The notes under the pieces were generated by a model, which was not told the origin of the DNA, did no database searches, and was given only the letters and a program-made list of their open reading frames with translations. From NCBI RefSeq assembly GCF_001680005.1, contig NC_033564.1, positions 1,860,001 to 1,924,000 on the forward strand: a stretch of 64,000 nucleotides of DNA, read 5' to 3'. Below are positions 45,495-58,117 of the stretch, in pieces. The translations under genes were made by a program, and so were the position numbers. This DNA comes from Plasmodium coatneyi. Lineage: Eukaryota; Apicomplexa; Aconoidasida; Haemosporida; Plasmodiidae. Every line of letters begins with the position of its first letter. Position 1 is the first letter of the stretch.

Positions 45495-47978
45495 AACGTT
45501 CAGGCAAATATTAGTCTTTTTTTTAGAATTGGCTACTTGGATGGATATATGTAGCACACATACACGTACACATGTGAACTTGTACGTTTGCACATAAGCG
45601 GTATGCATATACCCTCCCTTTTGGCCTATGAAGCAATTTTTCACGTTCATACTGGTCGCTCAGCGCAAGGTATTGCTTGCGCAGAAGCACACATTTACTT
45701 GGGTCAGTGTATATATATGTATACATATGAAGACCTCCAGCTGTGCATGTGTGCGGTCTGGCACGCTACATGAGGAGGCTGGCGCGCAAATGCAGACACG
45801 GCATAGCTCACATGGAAATGCAACAGGTACGCGTGCGGATGTATATACACGCGCCGGTTTCTTGCCCCCCCCCTGGGTTGTTTCAAACCATGGTTTATTT
45901 TGCTTTATCTTTTTGAATTCTGAAAAGCTATTTCATCCACTAAAATGTACGCAAATGCATCCACGTCATGCTGCCCGCATCGGCTTTTTCTCAATTTGGC
46001 CTCTCACACGTTAGCCTATTTTTAAGACAGTACTGCTTGTTGCCTTTACTGCACACACGGATGCATGGTTGCATGGTTGCAGGAGCCCTTTACAAAATGG
46101 TGAAAAAAAAAAAATTCTATTTCAGCCATTTAGCCATTTCGAAGGAGGATTAAAACGTCAGCCATGTTTATTTGACATTTACTTGCTGTCACACCCCGTG
46201 GGGTTGCCCTGTCAATAAAGTTGTTCCCTGCCTCTATTGTTTAATATTATGCATTAGTATCATAACATTTATGTTGGGGGAGGTGTACACATATGGGTTT
46301 CGCACCGAAAGCATGACACCAAAAAGGGGTCATCACAACAAACCGTGACCAGTGTCCATACTTGTGCATTACTCCCTTTTTATTTCCTCCTTCTGCCAAA
46401 TGATTGGTCCATTGAAAATTACTTGCGTGAGTGTTGTGCACATAATAAGGAAAAATCATCGGTGTAGCTATACAATTGGCGTGTCACTCATCTACACAGA
46501 AATTTCGCCTACTTCAACGGGGAAGAAGCACACCTTTTTCATTCGTCATAGAAAAGCGTCCCATTCAGCCCCAAATGGAAGGAAAAAAAGGAAACGGAAT
46601 GGGAAACGGAAACATAAGGCATTATGCACCAGGGTTACAAATCGCACAATTGGAAAAAACTACGTACATGGTAGAAATTGCTTTTTTCGCGTCACCCTGT
46701 GAGGTGCTCAAATGGGGTGGTAAAAGCTGTTATCCAGTTGGGAAGCGTTTCGGGCAATTTTCCTTCATACCCACAGTCGGGTTTTATGCGTCCCTTATCA
46801 ACGCTTCTTTTTTAGCTCCGTGCACGAACCTGAGGCTCTCCCTTCCCCCCCAAAAAATAATCCAACATAACGCATGGACGGTGGAATAGACACTGTTGGG
46901 TAACCCTTTTGCGCTATTGCAACAAACGTGCAGCTTAAGTTGTACTTATTCGAATGGGGAAAGGCCACTTCTCTGTTCCTGTGACTACATGTTGTTCCTC
47001 CCCCTAGAAGGGTATACTCTCACAGGGGTAGCTTCCCATTATAACATAAAAGAATCACAAAGCTGTATAGACGGTGGGGCAATTTTTTTCTCTTTCTTTT
47101 TTTCATTTCAGCCGTTTGGCAGTTTACTCCACTTGAAATGGAAAGAACTACGCGGGGTTCTGTATAACCAGGGGTGTTGTCCCCCTTGTAATATGCCCAT
47201 TTGCTGCGTATATATTTTTCTTGGACCCTTCGTGAACAATGCGAATGACACCAGAGTTCTTTCCGTTTACATTATTCACTCTCCCCGTTCGTCAAATGGG
47301 CATGCGAGCCGATGGAACAACCTGCTTATATTTTTTTTTTCACAGACCTTTCGTTGAAAATGTACGAAAAAAAAAAAAAATTTAACTTTTCGCAAAGTGG
47401 GTATATAGTTGTAGAAGTATTTGCCTGTTCATGCGACGGAAGAACAAAATTTTTAAATCTTCATTTTTTAAGTAAAAATTTTTTGGGGGGGGTCAAAATG
47501 TTGTTATAGCACGTAAAAAAAAAAATGGTGTCGCACTATCCTTTTTACGACTCAGATTGGTGAACGGGTAAAGAAGAATATACCTTCCGCCGTGCGTATT
47601 ATCTTATACGATGTGATAACATGGGTTAGTCAACCGACCAGTCGCTTTTTCCTGCGCATTCTCGCCGCCCGATTGCCACCTCTATATTTCCCATTACGCA
47701 GGAACGGTTTGTTTATATATACTAAGTAGAACATTCATTGGCGTGGAAAAATATACAACCCCGCCAAAAAAAAAAAAAAAAAAAAAAAATGCATTTGTAT
47801 TCTTCATAATACGACTGCTTCCTTTATGGAAAAGGAAAAAATAATACCTATAAAATGTAGGGCAATTTTTCCTGTCGCATGAGAAAAGGAGGAAAATTGC
47901 CATTCCATTCCTATTCGTGTTTTTGAGGAAGTCCTTTGTGACACCATTTCGCGTTGCAATTTATGTAGCTAAGAGAAC

Positions 47979-47980
<2 letters not shown>

Positions 47981-48012
<32 letters not shown>
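47981..48012 (+). repeat. Poly-A tract, 32 nt
   Basis: Uninterrupted A run about 0.8 kb upstream of the Utp12-like gene. Such tracts often mark nucleosome-poor promoter regions in Plasmodium. Confidence 0.9.
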
Positions 48013-48014
<2 letters not shown>

Positions 48015-48723
48015 AAAAACGGGAGAAACGCATGCTACATATTTATATTTACGTTGTATTTTTTTTACCTACATATGATGTTTGAGCATCCAAATTGAAA
48101 TAAATTTTTTGTTTCAAAAGTTTAACCCTTTTTTTCCCCATTTGGCTTTGAAAAAAGCATAATTTTGAGCATTCTTAAAAATTGTCGATTGCTGATTGGA
48201 GAAGTCGGCAAAGCAAAACTGTGTAGGAGGCATACCACATAGAGAAGTCACAAAGAGCAGACGCTGCAGAATTGTACCCTCCTGCGAGCGCAGATAGGTA
48301 GAGATACGCTGAAGGCAAACATATGGTGTGAAGGCACGGCTGGTGGAACTACATATGTAGCAAAAGGGGAAGGAGTCGTTTTGGAAAGTCACCCTGATCG
48401 CGGCAAAGGGGGAAAAACGCTCATTTGAACCACGCACCGTATACGTCCATCAAGTTTATTGCTACATATGTTCCACTTTTGCACGTGTTTCAAATATTAC
48501 GTACTTTTAATTCATGTTCCAAGAGGCTGTCAGAGCGATATGCCCCCATTAGCGCACCATTTGTGAGGGGATGATCTGATCTGCTTGGTCATTTCCCGAT
48601 AGGTGAGACAAAGAGAGCGCTTAAGAGTGAACCGCCACACAGGGAATTACCATACGGTGCACCTTCCCCCCCGTCCTCCACATTAGTAACAATCACTTTG
48701 GTGTCCCAAAAGGGGAACACTTT

Positions 48724-51633
48724 ATGGGGAGAAAAATTTGCAACGTTGCAGAGACCGTTTCAACAGTTCATCCCCAAGTGTGGAAAAGAATAAATGCGTC
48801 GAACAGAACGATGGCGGATTACAACGGAGATGTCATAGACATGGAGGGAAACGACCTGCTAATAAGTCACGTGGAAAGTAAAGACAAAGGTGGAAAGTAC
48901 AACGTCCGTTTGTTTAAATTAAAGTCGAAAAATGATAAGTCAAGGGAGTATGAAATAAACGACTCCATGTCGTCGGAGGCATTCTTGAAAGGATACCTAC
49001 ACAATAGCTCCGATTTGGTAATGCTCTCAGATGACACTTTTTCTCTCTACGATAGTGAAAAAAAAAAAAAAAACACATTAACAAATTTGAATGACTGCGA
49101 ACCAAGCGACTTTGTATACTTTAAAAAAAACATCATTTTTATACAAAAGAATAAGTGTTCCCTATTTCAAGCGAGGACAAATGGCAAATGTAGCACTATG
49201 CTAAATTTGAAGGAGCCTCCTGTGAAGGTGAATTTTTGCTCCCATATGAAAAACATCATATATCTGAGTACCAAGAGTAGAGTGTACTTTTTGAAGCTGC
49301 TTCATTTGAAGGACAAAACGTTGAAGCTTAGGAATACTAATATGAGTCTCCCTACCAAATATCGACAGGAGGAACATGTATACCATTCGCACAGGAATGA
49401 AAATCCGCAGGGCAAGAATGAATACAAAGAAGTCATACACGTCTGTAGTTACTCATGTAAGGATGTCACTGTATACAAATTTGTAAAGGGACAAGTGAAG
49501 AATAAGAAGAAGTGCTTTACCAAGCTCGATATAAGGATGCTAAATGATGAGTCCATAAAGGGGGTCTTCTTTTTCAAAGTCAAACATTCGTCAAGGGGTT
49601 GCAACAATGGGGAGGAATCCGCACGTGAGGGGGGACACCTTAGTACCTCCAACGCAAGTGGTGATGAAAATGTGAATCATGTAAGTCATGCCAACGAGGG
49701 AGAAAACTCCCACGATGTTGCAGATTCTAAAGAAGTATCTGAACGGGAAGACCAAAATGGAGAGGTAGAAGTAGCCCATGAAGGACAAACAAGCAGCACA
49801 TCCCCTACGAAGGAAGATGTTATAAAACTGTACCTACTCATATATAGTAATAGTGGCAAAGTTCTGATTTACCTCATCGATTACTTGAACTTGCCCCATT
49901 TTAAGTTCGGTCTAGCACACGTCAGCAAGTGCCCGCTAGCACAGATGGAGCTGCCATTCAAAGTAGCGCAAATATACGACGCATCTGATAATCTCCTTAA
50001 AAGAGTAATGAAGCAAAAAAATATCCTAAAAAAGAAAAAAGAAAATTCCCCCAATTTTTCAAAATATCTACACCATATGGATAACAAATACGCCTACATA
50101 AATAGTAACTTTTTCATGGATACAATTTTTATAAGTGAAAAATCTGCTGTTATTTATACTATACAAATACGGCATGATTTTTTAACCATCCCAGAAGAGG
50201 GTGAAGAAGTTGTGCTCCTAAAGGTCATGAACGCGAATGAGAAAATTGTAGCCATTAAAGATGTGGAGGATAGTGAAGTGAAAAAAAATTTGGTTCACAA
50301 AATTTTGAACGAATCTAAATTTTCCTGCTACTCCGATAGCGACTCCTACATTGACAGTGACATCACGTGGAATGACGACAGTGACAAAACGGACAGTTGT
50401 GATGAGGACAAATCGGATTACAGCGAATGTGACGTAACTGCCGATCAGGGACATGTGAATAACAGCACAGGTGATGATACGGTGAAACAGGATTTGCCTC
50501 TCCCAGGGGGTAAAATCCAATTAGTACAAATGGCCTGCAATGAGCCGAGTAAAAACGCTGCAAAAAGTTGTGCCCACAATGATCAGGACATCGATGTGCA
50601 GGACGATGTGCATGACGATGTGCGTGACGACGCATCCGCCCCCGAAGAAGAACCGTCCAATGCAAGCAGCCACGAAACGGATCACCTCAAACAGGGCGAA
50701 AAAGGCGCCGCAAGGGAAACCCACCAAGGGATCGACGAATTTGAGGTCACCACGAATGTGTCAAGAAATGATGGAAGTGTGTCCAACTCGACGAGGGAAA
50801 AGAACGGGACGCACGCGTCGTGCAGTTCGACGCCTTCCTTGGGGGGCAGCGACACTGTGCTAGGCAGGGTGGATGAGGAGGAACAAACAGACGAATTGGG
50901 AGAAGCCAACTTAACGGACCAAAAGGGCGAGGAAAGGAAAAAAAGAAAATTAAAAAAGGAGGAAAGTGCACCAGGCGTGGACATTCCAGAGGGAAATTTT
51001 TTACAACGCGAAAATGTGAAGAAGTCTAAAGTAGGAGACAGTTCATTAGACGAATTGACATGCGAAGTAACGGGCCAAGTGGCAGATGACGTGCCGAGAC
51101 GGAACAAAATGAACATCACGGAGGACTGCTTTAACGATATGGAAAGTCCCTCCGAAGGGGAAACAAAAAACAACAACAGCGAAAATGTAGTAACCCCGAG
51201 TGATAAATTTTTAGCCCTGTCATCCATGATAAAGCTAAATATATCCCTAGGAAGATACCATATTGTTAGTATGCTGGTTAAAGTAAAAGACAAGAAATTG
51301 ATAAAAGATACAGTTTCCAATTTGGGAAAAAAATATTCCATAAAATTGTTAGAGGTTCTTTTGAATTCTCTTGCCAGGAGTAGATTTTTTCTAGGCACTT
51401 TTTTTTTCTGGATTAAAGCCATATGTAAAGAACATAAAGAAACGCTGAAGGGCAAGAAGTATCGGAAATTGGTGACCAAAATATCTCTCCTCGCGGAAAA
51501 TAATTTGAAAAATGAAGGTATAATAAAACATGTTATAAACAAAATTGATTTTACAATCGATCATATTAGAAAAAACCTAATTTCCGACAATGATCAAATT
51601 TTAAATTATCAAGATGGAACCATCATGAAGTGA
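48724..51633 (+). CDS. Putative nucleolar Utp12-domain protein (UTP5/WDR43-like)
   Basis: Single exon, 969 codons from the first ATG. The ATG at 48811 (MADYNGDVIDMEGNDLLIS) is the more natural start, giving 940 aa. The N-terminal ~500 residues look like a diverged beta-propeller: short strands such as DLVMLSDDTFSLYDSEKK, NIIYLSTKSRVYFLKLL, LYLLIYSNSGKVLIYLIDYL and DTIFISEKSAVIYTIQI. Acidic inserts interrupt it, and a large acidic Asp/Glu/Ser linker separates it from the C-terminus. The last ~120 residues have the Utp12 pattern: KLNISLGRYHIVSMLVKV, then LIKDTVSNLGKKYSIKLL, then a hydrophobic helix with W (FFLGTFFFWIKAICKEH). Utp12 domains with a propeller mark t-UTP small-subunit processome proteins used in pre-18S rRNA transcription and processing. 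The family call is inferred from pattern, not from a search. Confidence 0.6.
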   Translation: MGRKICNVAETVSTVHPQVWKRINASNRTMADYNGDVIDMEGNDLLISHVESKDKGGKYNVRLFKLKSKNDKSREYEINDSMSSEAFLKGYLHNSSDLVMLSDDTFSLYDSEKKKKNTLTNLNDCEPSDFVYFKKNIIFIQKNKCSLFQARTNGKCSTMLNLKEPPVKVNFCSHMKNIIYLSTKSRVYFLKLLHLKDKTLKLRNTNMSLPTKYRQEEHVYHSHRNENPQGKNEYKEVIHVCSYSCKDVTVYKFVKGQVKNKKKCFTKLDIRMLNDESIKGVFFFKVKHSSRGCNNGEESAREGGHLSTSNASGDENVNHVSHANEGENSHDVADSKEVSEREDQNGEVEVAHEGQTSSTSPTKEDVIKLYLLIYSNSGKVLIYLIDYLNLPHFKFGLAHVSKCPLAQMELPFKVAQIYDASDNLLKRVMKQKNILKKKKENSPNFSKYLHHMDNKYAYINSNFFMDTIFISEKSAVIYTIQIRHDFLTIPEEGEEVVLLKVMNANEKIVAIKDVEDSEVKKNLVHKILNESKFSCYSDSDSYIDSDITWNDDSDKTDSCDEDKSDYSECDVTADQGHVNNSTGDDTVKQDLPLPGGKIQLVQMACNEPSKNAAKSCAHNDQDIDVQDDVHDDVRDDASAPEEEPSNASSHETDHLKQGEKGAARETHQGIDEFEVTTNVSRNDGSVSNSTREKNGTHASCSSTPSLGGSDTVLGRVDEEEQTDELGEANLTDQKGEERKKRKLKKEESAPGVDIPEGNFLQRENVKKSKVGDSSLDELTCEVTGQVADDVPRRNKMNITEDCFNDMESPSEGETKNNNSENVVTPSDKFLALSSMIKLNISLGRYHIVSMLVKVKDKKLIKDTVSNLGKKYSIKLLEVLLNSLARSRFFLGTFFFWIKAICKEHKETLKGKKYRKLVTKISLLAENNLKNEGIIKHVINKIDFTIDHIRKNLISDNDQILNYQDGTIMK

Positions 51634-52640
51634 AAATAATACTGCAGGGGGGGAATGTTTTGCCGCACTGCAAGAAAAAAAAAAAAAAAAAAAACACATC
51701 TTGTTAGGAATGGTGTCTCATCCTGCAGAACGACCCATTTAGCATTAGACGCACGCGCGGAGGGCGTACTTTATGCGTACCGCCATACGTGTGTATGAGC
51801 GTGCGCTGCTGTTGTAAAGGAAAAGGCAAAACGTTGAATTTTTTTTTTTTTTTTTCCTTGAGTACAAATTATGGGAGACCAATGTGTGTACATATTTACA
51901 TGCATCTTTCCCAACGTATATGCATTTGTCTTCGTATGCAAAACAGCACCCCGTGAACCGCTTACACGTGGGTGAAAAAGGTGGTAACCCTAACGGAAAA
52001 CCGCCCCAACTGCATACTTTTTTTTACCACTTGAACGTGTATTCGCTTGATCATTGTCTGTTTGCATGAAATTGCCAATCGGAAAAAAAAACGAATACCA
52101 CTCCATATGGGTAATTGCGGAATCATACTTTGTGCGCAGTTAAAAGTAGAAAACAAAATCATGTTTGGTTTTATATATCAAAATTTTATGTAAATTTGTT
52201 TTAAGTGCGCATCTTCATTTTACTTAAGTGTTTATTTGTTTCCCGTTTTTTATTGACCACTTTTTTTTAATCGTTGTTTATTCGTTGCCCATTCGGCGTT
52301 GTTCATTCGTTGCATATGCGTTACCTATTCGCAGCCTATTCGTTACCTATTTATTTATTACCTAATTAACTTTTTTTTTTTTTTTCTTAAAAATGTTTAC
52401 CGCCCGAAAAGGAAGTTTTAAAAAATGACACCCTTAGCGTAACAAAGGGGAAGGAGCCATCGATCAACACAGCAGCTGCTGTGACCTTTTGAAAATCCAT
52501 CGGCGTCGCGTCCCTACAGTTGTATATGAACGTGTGCGTGTGCATATACGTGCATACATAAGTGTCTATTCACGCCCATTACCTTTTCGGATTTCCTCCT
52601 TCATTCTCGTTGCCCTCCGCAATCCCCATTTAATGGACGA
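51634..52640. other. Intergenic, upstream of the six-exon gene
   Basis: About 1 kb. It contains an A run near 51675-51693, a T run at 51840-51856, and a degenerate array with roughly 11-12-bp period at 52272-52365 (ATTCGTTGCCC, ATTCGGCGTTGT, TATTCGTTACCT). No gene is seen. Confidence 0.5.
52272..52365 (+). repeat. Degenerate 11-12-bp tandem repeat (ATTCGTTACCT type)
   Basis: Seven or eight imperfect units containing ATTCGTTGC, ATTCGTTACC or close variants, drifting in length between 11 and 12 bp. Confidence 0.65.
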
Positions 52641-54863
52641 ATGAAAGAACAACCTGTCGACTCATTAATGGACGAAAACATGGATGAAGTTTTTGTGTCC
52701 TACAACGATATGAGTACGTCTACACATCCACACATCAACACGCTTGTGCAAGGGAGCGTTCATTTTCCTCTTTTCCCCCATTCTTCTTGCGCAAAAATAA
52801 CACGGTTGCCTTCCTTGTCCTATTCTTTAGTACAAGACAATGATTATGCGACGAGCGTGGAATCATACAAAGATGTGTACGAATTTCTGGAGAATTCTGC
52901 TGAATCCGATTTCCACTATTCAAATGAAAGTCAAAATTCGAGCCTTGGCAACTCGTGTTCCACGGATGAAAAAAACATCCCCCTATTCTCCTACGTAAGT
53001 AATGATTTCAAGTTGAAAAGGGGGAAAAAGTATAAAAAATGCTACACAGTTAGCTACATAAATAATATGAACAGGTCAGTAAAAAAAAAAAAAAAAAAAA
53101 AAAAAACAGCCAAAAAAACAGCCAAAAAACAGTCAAAAAATGCTATACCAAATTAACCACCAACCCTTCTTAATTCACCCCCCCTTTGTACCTCCGAAAG
53201 TGCTGAGAACTTCCCGCTTAAGGCATATGGACGAGTGCCCCCCAACAGAGATAAAACAAAGTGAGTTCTCCTTAAATTTCCTCGGCAAATTCCCCTACAC
53301 AATTAGACATTTTGTGTGTGCAGGGAACTGCTCTCTTGTATATAACAAAGGATGGATCCCGCGCGAAATTCTGCTTACGTGCAAAAGGTTAAGTCACTTC
53401 CAAATAAAAAACCGTACATATGTAACACTATGTATCCACCCCTCGTGTCAGCAGAGTAACCAGTTTTCAGTGGAAACCCTTAGGAAAAAATGTTCCCGAA
53501 ATTGATAAGATAAACTTATCCTATAAGAAAGCTTGGGATATAGGAAAAGAAGGTATAAACAGGAGTGTAAAAAATGAATGCTTGTTTGTTTAAGCAAAAT
53601 AGAGACATTACGCCCTGTGTACTAGATTAAAATGTCTTGTATGCACCATTTAAATAATTTTGCACCGTGAGAGGACAGGCACAAAATTTCCCCCTTTTTC
53701 ATGTTAAACAGGTTGCAATGGGTTACTCATTAAAAATATGTTCGAAAGTTATAAACAGAAAAAGCTGAATTACATGGTGTTAGATGGCACAAATATAGGT
53801 ACAACACTTACGTAATCATAAAAAGTGATAGCATTTCTTTTGAATAAGTATACCATATGCATGTACAGAATACACATGTGTCCGTCTTTTTTTTGTTCAC
53901 CCATTTGGCTACATTTAGTGAACCCATTTTTCGATCGATAGTATAACTATCTATTCAATGGGTATGATGCTCAAACTCCATTCGCTGATTCACCTCTGTA
54001 GACAATTTTTTGACGGTGTACTCTCACACGTACCAGGCCGCTATAAAGGGCGTGACCCCCAATGTGCTACGAACATTCAGGTAAATACCGCATGCCAAAG
54101 GGGCGTCCTCCTAAAAGTGGAGGAGTGTGTTCATACCCATAGGTATCCCTCCGCAGGGAAGAATGGATGTACGCGCTCGTTCAGTATTTCAGAAGAGGTG
54201 GAACCTACACGCAATCCCCCCCTTTTCTTTACATGAACATGCAGCTTCTACGATCTGGAGAATGCCTACTTTATGTACGACGTTAAAAGCATCCACATTT
54301 TCAGAAAAGTGAAGGATAAGGATAAAGGAAAAGGTGTGGTATTAAAAGGCCTAAACGATAACTTCTTTAACGCTATATTGGTGTGTATGTACGAAATAGT
54401 AGTTTATTTAAATTTCGTCAATTATAATTATGATTCGACGAATAAACCGGGTAAAAAGAAGAAAAAAAAAAAGGTGGACGAGAGAAACGAGAAAACTTAC
54501 TACGTTAAATCAGCGAGGAACGAACACAATGTGTATTCCAGTAACATAAAGGACGTCATATCCCATAACAAAAATAAGAAAAAAATAAATGGTACCGCGG
54601 GGAATGCCGCTTTTATCCGTGAAGAAATGGGAAAGGTGGAACGCAGTAGGAATTTCCCCAGAGGAGGGAAAAACATGGACGTTGATAGAGAGAACCCAAA
54701 CCAGATCACCCTTTGGTCGTCCAATAATCAAGAAGAGTTCGGTTATGAGTATATTAAAGACATAATAAAAAAAGAAGAGAAGGAATTGTACGAGACGGAC
54801 AAAATGTACCACAACAGTAATGATGAGTATTCGTCCCACACGTCTGAGAGCGTAGAGCAGTAA
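52641..54863 (+). CDS. Conserved-looking spliced protein of unknown function (six exons proposed)
   Basis: Proposed exons: 52641..52713, 52831..53074, 53208..53387, 54002..54080, 54158..54198, 54245..54863. They sum to 1236 nt (411 aa plus stop). All have GT/AG ends and matching phases, including a 41-nt microexon. The core encoded by exons 3-6 reads as normal folded protein: SEFSLNFLGKFPYTIRHFVC, CSLVYNKGWIPREILLTCK, QFFDGVLSHVPGRYKGRDPQ and FYDLENAYFMYDVKSIHIFR. The C-terminal third is Lys/Asn/Glu-rich low complexity ending SSHTSESVEQ. There is no signal peptide or membrane segment. I do not recognise a family. The intron 53388-54001 is long and could hide a further exon. Exon 2 might instead be continuous with exon 1, since the frame stays open through 52714-52830. 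Confidence 0.62.
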
Positions 54864-56366
54864 ATATGTAAATGGAGCAGAACGGCCGAGGGAGAACTTT
54901 AGCAGCGTTAGCCGTGTCTGAGGTATCAGCTTGTCGAGCGATCATCCAATGGGAGTCTCCATCTGGGGGAACCACATATCCAACTACGCGCAAACACATA
55001 CAGGGACGATGCGTGGTGCATAAACATCAACTATGTATAAGTAGAAAAATTGGGATGTGTAGCATCCGGGGATAGGACAAATAACGGGGCGAGCACGGAA
55101 GGAACACTGACCTACCCCCGCAGCGTTGGCATCCTTTGCCCTATCGTTGCACCCCTTTATTGTGTACGTCCACCAAAAAATAAGTCCTAATTAATTATTT
55201 TTCACATTTTGGGTATCGTATTACTATAAAAATTAAGTTGCGGCACAGAGCCGTACACTCATGCGTGCGCAGGGGTATATATAATACATACATATATAAG
55301 TACATACGTACGCAAATATATATGAACATACTTGTATGTACTATGCTAGCGCTGTCTGCATATACGCTTGCACACACGAAAATGTTGCCAGTGGCTAGAA
55401 AAAAAAAATTAAAAAAAAAAAAATTACAAGCGAAAAAAATTCACGCAACATGAACGATTTAAAAAAAAAACAGGAGAAAAGGGGAGAAGAAAGAAGAGCA
55501 GTTTCACATCTTATGTGCAGAAAAAATGCAACAACTTCAACAAAAATTGATAAGGTATATAATATATGCGCGGAAGGCGCAGGAAGGAGAGGAGCATAAA
55601 ATAAATATATTTCACACATTCATGGGGAAGCGCGTGACACAAATGGATGGATGGTCTAGGATGTGCACCTTAGACCATTCCCATTTTGGATGTACGCACA
55701 TGTGCAGGCATACATACGAACAAATATGTATGCAGCGGGGTGAGGGAAGTCGTTATACATTTATACACTTATATGTATATGCATACAATACATACTTGTG
55801 CATATGAAGTGGTTATACAATTTTTAAGCATACTCATCTAATTAGACTGAATTTAAAAAAAAAAAAAAAAAGGGGGGCAATGTTGAAACTACAAATAAAT
55901 AAACGAAAAAAGTGAAAGGTGTGGAATAGGTAGGGCGGGAAAGGAAAGTGAAGCATGAGGCAAAACGTAATAGTGTAATTACGTAGTAACGTAAAAATTG
56001 TGAAACTATAGGTCACGAAATAAACGTGATTGGGAAGGCACAAACCCTATGGGGTAAACCATCCGTGTGCAAGCATTAACAACTGCGTTTGAAATGCTTA
56101 AGTCTGGGAAACACGGAGGGGCGAAGGGAATAGGGCTGTGTTTATACGCCGTGGGGCTATAATTAAATAGGGACAAATTTGTGTCGCTTTAAAATATTAT
56201 TTCACAAAAGAAGGGGGGGATTATTTAAAACAAGAAGGAAAGGGTATAGCATTCCGAAATGTTAAAATCAAAAGGGGGAAAAAATTGTTTATCATTTTTA
56301 TTCTATTTATTCAAACAAGGTATTTTGAATTTAAAAGGTGAATTCATCAGGTGTGTATATTTTCTG
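54864..56366. other. Convergent intergenic region, six-exon gene to DnaJ
   Basis: About 1.5 kb of A-rich and TATA/CATA-rich sequence. The open frames are short and repetitive. No feature is supported. Confidence 0.5.
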
Positions 56367-58073
56367 CTATCGCCTTTTTAACTTCATGATGTAGCTGTTG
56401 TATTGATCCTGTGATGGGAAAAAAAAAGGGCGTGGATAAATGTTCGCATGTAGGCAGGCGTACAGGTATATGCGTACACATGTCACCTCTAAATGGAGCG
56501 ACGCAGTTGGGGAAGGAAATTACCTCTAGCGTTTTCAACTTCATACAGCTTTCGGGAATTTCGTGGTAATTTATTTTTTTTTCTGAAAAGAATAAAAAAA
56601 AAAAAAGAGGGTCACCAAACTGTTTTATCACTGGGGAAAGATACACAAAAACGTGTATACTACGAATATGCCGATGTATATTCGCATTTGAAAAGCGCAC
56701 TAAACCACCCATGAAAATATTTTTCACTATATGTGGAATAACGAAAACAGGGAGGCGCATATAAAAATCGCTTACGGTATTGGTTTTTTTCTCGGTAGTA
56801 ATCATTTTTTATTTTCTTCGTTAACATGTGACATTCGTGCTCGTAATATTTGTACTCAACTTCGTACTCGATCTGCGATAAGGGCGATGGGGAGGAGGCA
56901 CAATGTAGGCATGGTGTAACTAATGAAATGACCACGCGTGAACGCTGCACAGTGAGGAAAACTTACTTGAAAGCGCGGATGGCTATTCTTCGGGTAATTA
57001 TAATTAAACGTCTTCTTTGTGTAAAACCGTACTTTGTTCAACGAGGTATAATTTAGCGTATCAAAGTAGCTCGTTTTATTGAGCGAGTAGACAGCCTAAA
57101 TGGGGAAAAATAAAAAAAAAAAAAAATCACCATAAAACGATGGTAAAATGTTAAAATTAGCTGACCTGTTCATAATTTTTTTTTTTTTTCACTTTCTCTT
57201 TGGCTGTTTTTTCATAGGGCAGACAACATAGGAGAGCGGCAAAGAATGGGTGAAATGGGCATTTACCTTGGGCTGCTCGAAATGACTGGATAAGAAAAAA
57301 ATAACAAACATGATAAAGAATATAGCGATTTGAATGAAGGAATGTGTCCGTTGGTTATTGGCACTATTGTTACTATTTGTATAGGCCCTGCTGTTGTTCA
57401 TATTGGTCCTGAACGTCCTGCTATTACATGTGGCAAAATTGATGCCAAAAAAATTACGAAAAATATCTTCAGGCGTAAACAAATCATCGTTATAATAATA
57501 ATGCGTGGTTCTATAGGTTGGGTGATGGTGTGAATGATCCGTTTCTGAATTGTTGTCATATTCGTGTCTTTTTTCTTTATTTATTAAATGTTGAAAGGCT
57601 ATCGAAACTTTTTTGAAAGCTTCTTCCGTTCCTTTTTCTTTGTTCTTATCCGGGTGATATAACTTTGCCAGTTTTTTATATGCAGCTCTAATCGTTTCAT
57701 CATTGCTGTTTTTTGGAATACCCAAAATTTCGTAATAATTGTTGGTTCTCAATATTCTTTCTATGCCGTCATCCTTTGCCCGAGGATGCCGTTCATGCAG
57801 ATTGTTATGATTAGGTCGATACGTTGTACTGTTGTAATTATCACTGTTGTCGTTGTTGTTTCCGTTGTCGTGGCTTGCGTTGCCCTGTGATGCGGCGTTT
57901 TCCCTCTTCCTTAATTCCTCTTCACATATTTTCACTTGCTCACTAATGTCAATATCGGGGAACATGCGCTTGGATTTGAGGAAGAGGTTCTTCGCATGGC
58001 TGTAATTCCCTGCCTTGAGGTATCGGTTCGCCAGGTTGAAACATTCGTACGCGTCTTCTTTGTTCCCTATCAT
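56367..58073 (-). CDS. Membrane DnaJ co-chaperone of DNAJB12/DNAJB14 type (five exons)
   Basis: Minus-strand exons: 58073..57267, 57095..56967, 56872..56776, 56582..56524, 56408..56367; 377 aa plus stop. All introns are GT/AG with matching phases. The N-terminus (MIGNKEDAYECFNLANRYLK, KSKRMFPDI) matches the short helical start of DNAJB12-type proteins. The J domain spans about residues 110-175 (NNYYEILGIPKNS, then HPDKNKEKG, with the HPD motif present). An FTPEDIFRNFFG motif and a single transmembrane helix (IQIAIFFIMFVIFFLSSHF) follow. The spliced C-terminal exons (AVYSLNKTSYFDTLNYTSLN, VRFYTKKTF, IEYEVEYKYYEHECHML) fit the DUF1977 lumenal region of this family. Likely an ER-membrane Hsp70 partner in protein quality control. 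The last exon is short and its frame follows from phase alone. Confidence 0.9.
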
Positions 58074-58117
58074 TTTGTTAGACGCGAGAGGGTGGAGGGT
58101 CTACGGATAGTCTCCTT

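Larger units (their letters stand above)
41732..48723. other. Long (7 kb) divergent intergenic region between CK1 and the Utp12-like gene
   Basis: Made of CATA/TGTG-rich simple sequence and poly(dA:dT) tracts (42440-42456, 42593-42614, 45459-45492, 47765-47789, 47981-48012). Numerous open frames up to about 150 codons occur on both strands, but their translations are Cys/His/Tyr/Thr-rich, reflecting ACAC/TGTA repeats. None has splice support or a domain that I recognise. Both flanking promoters should lie here. A non-coding RNA gene cannot be excluded. Confidence 0.45.
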
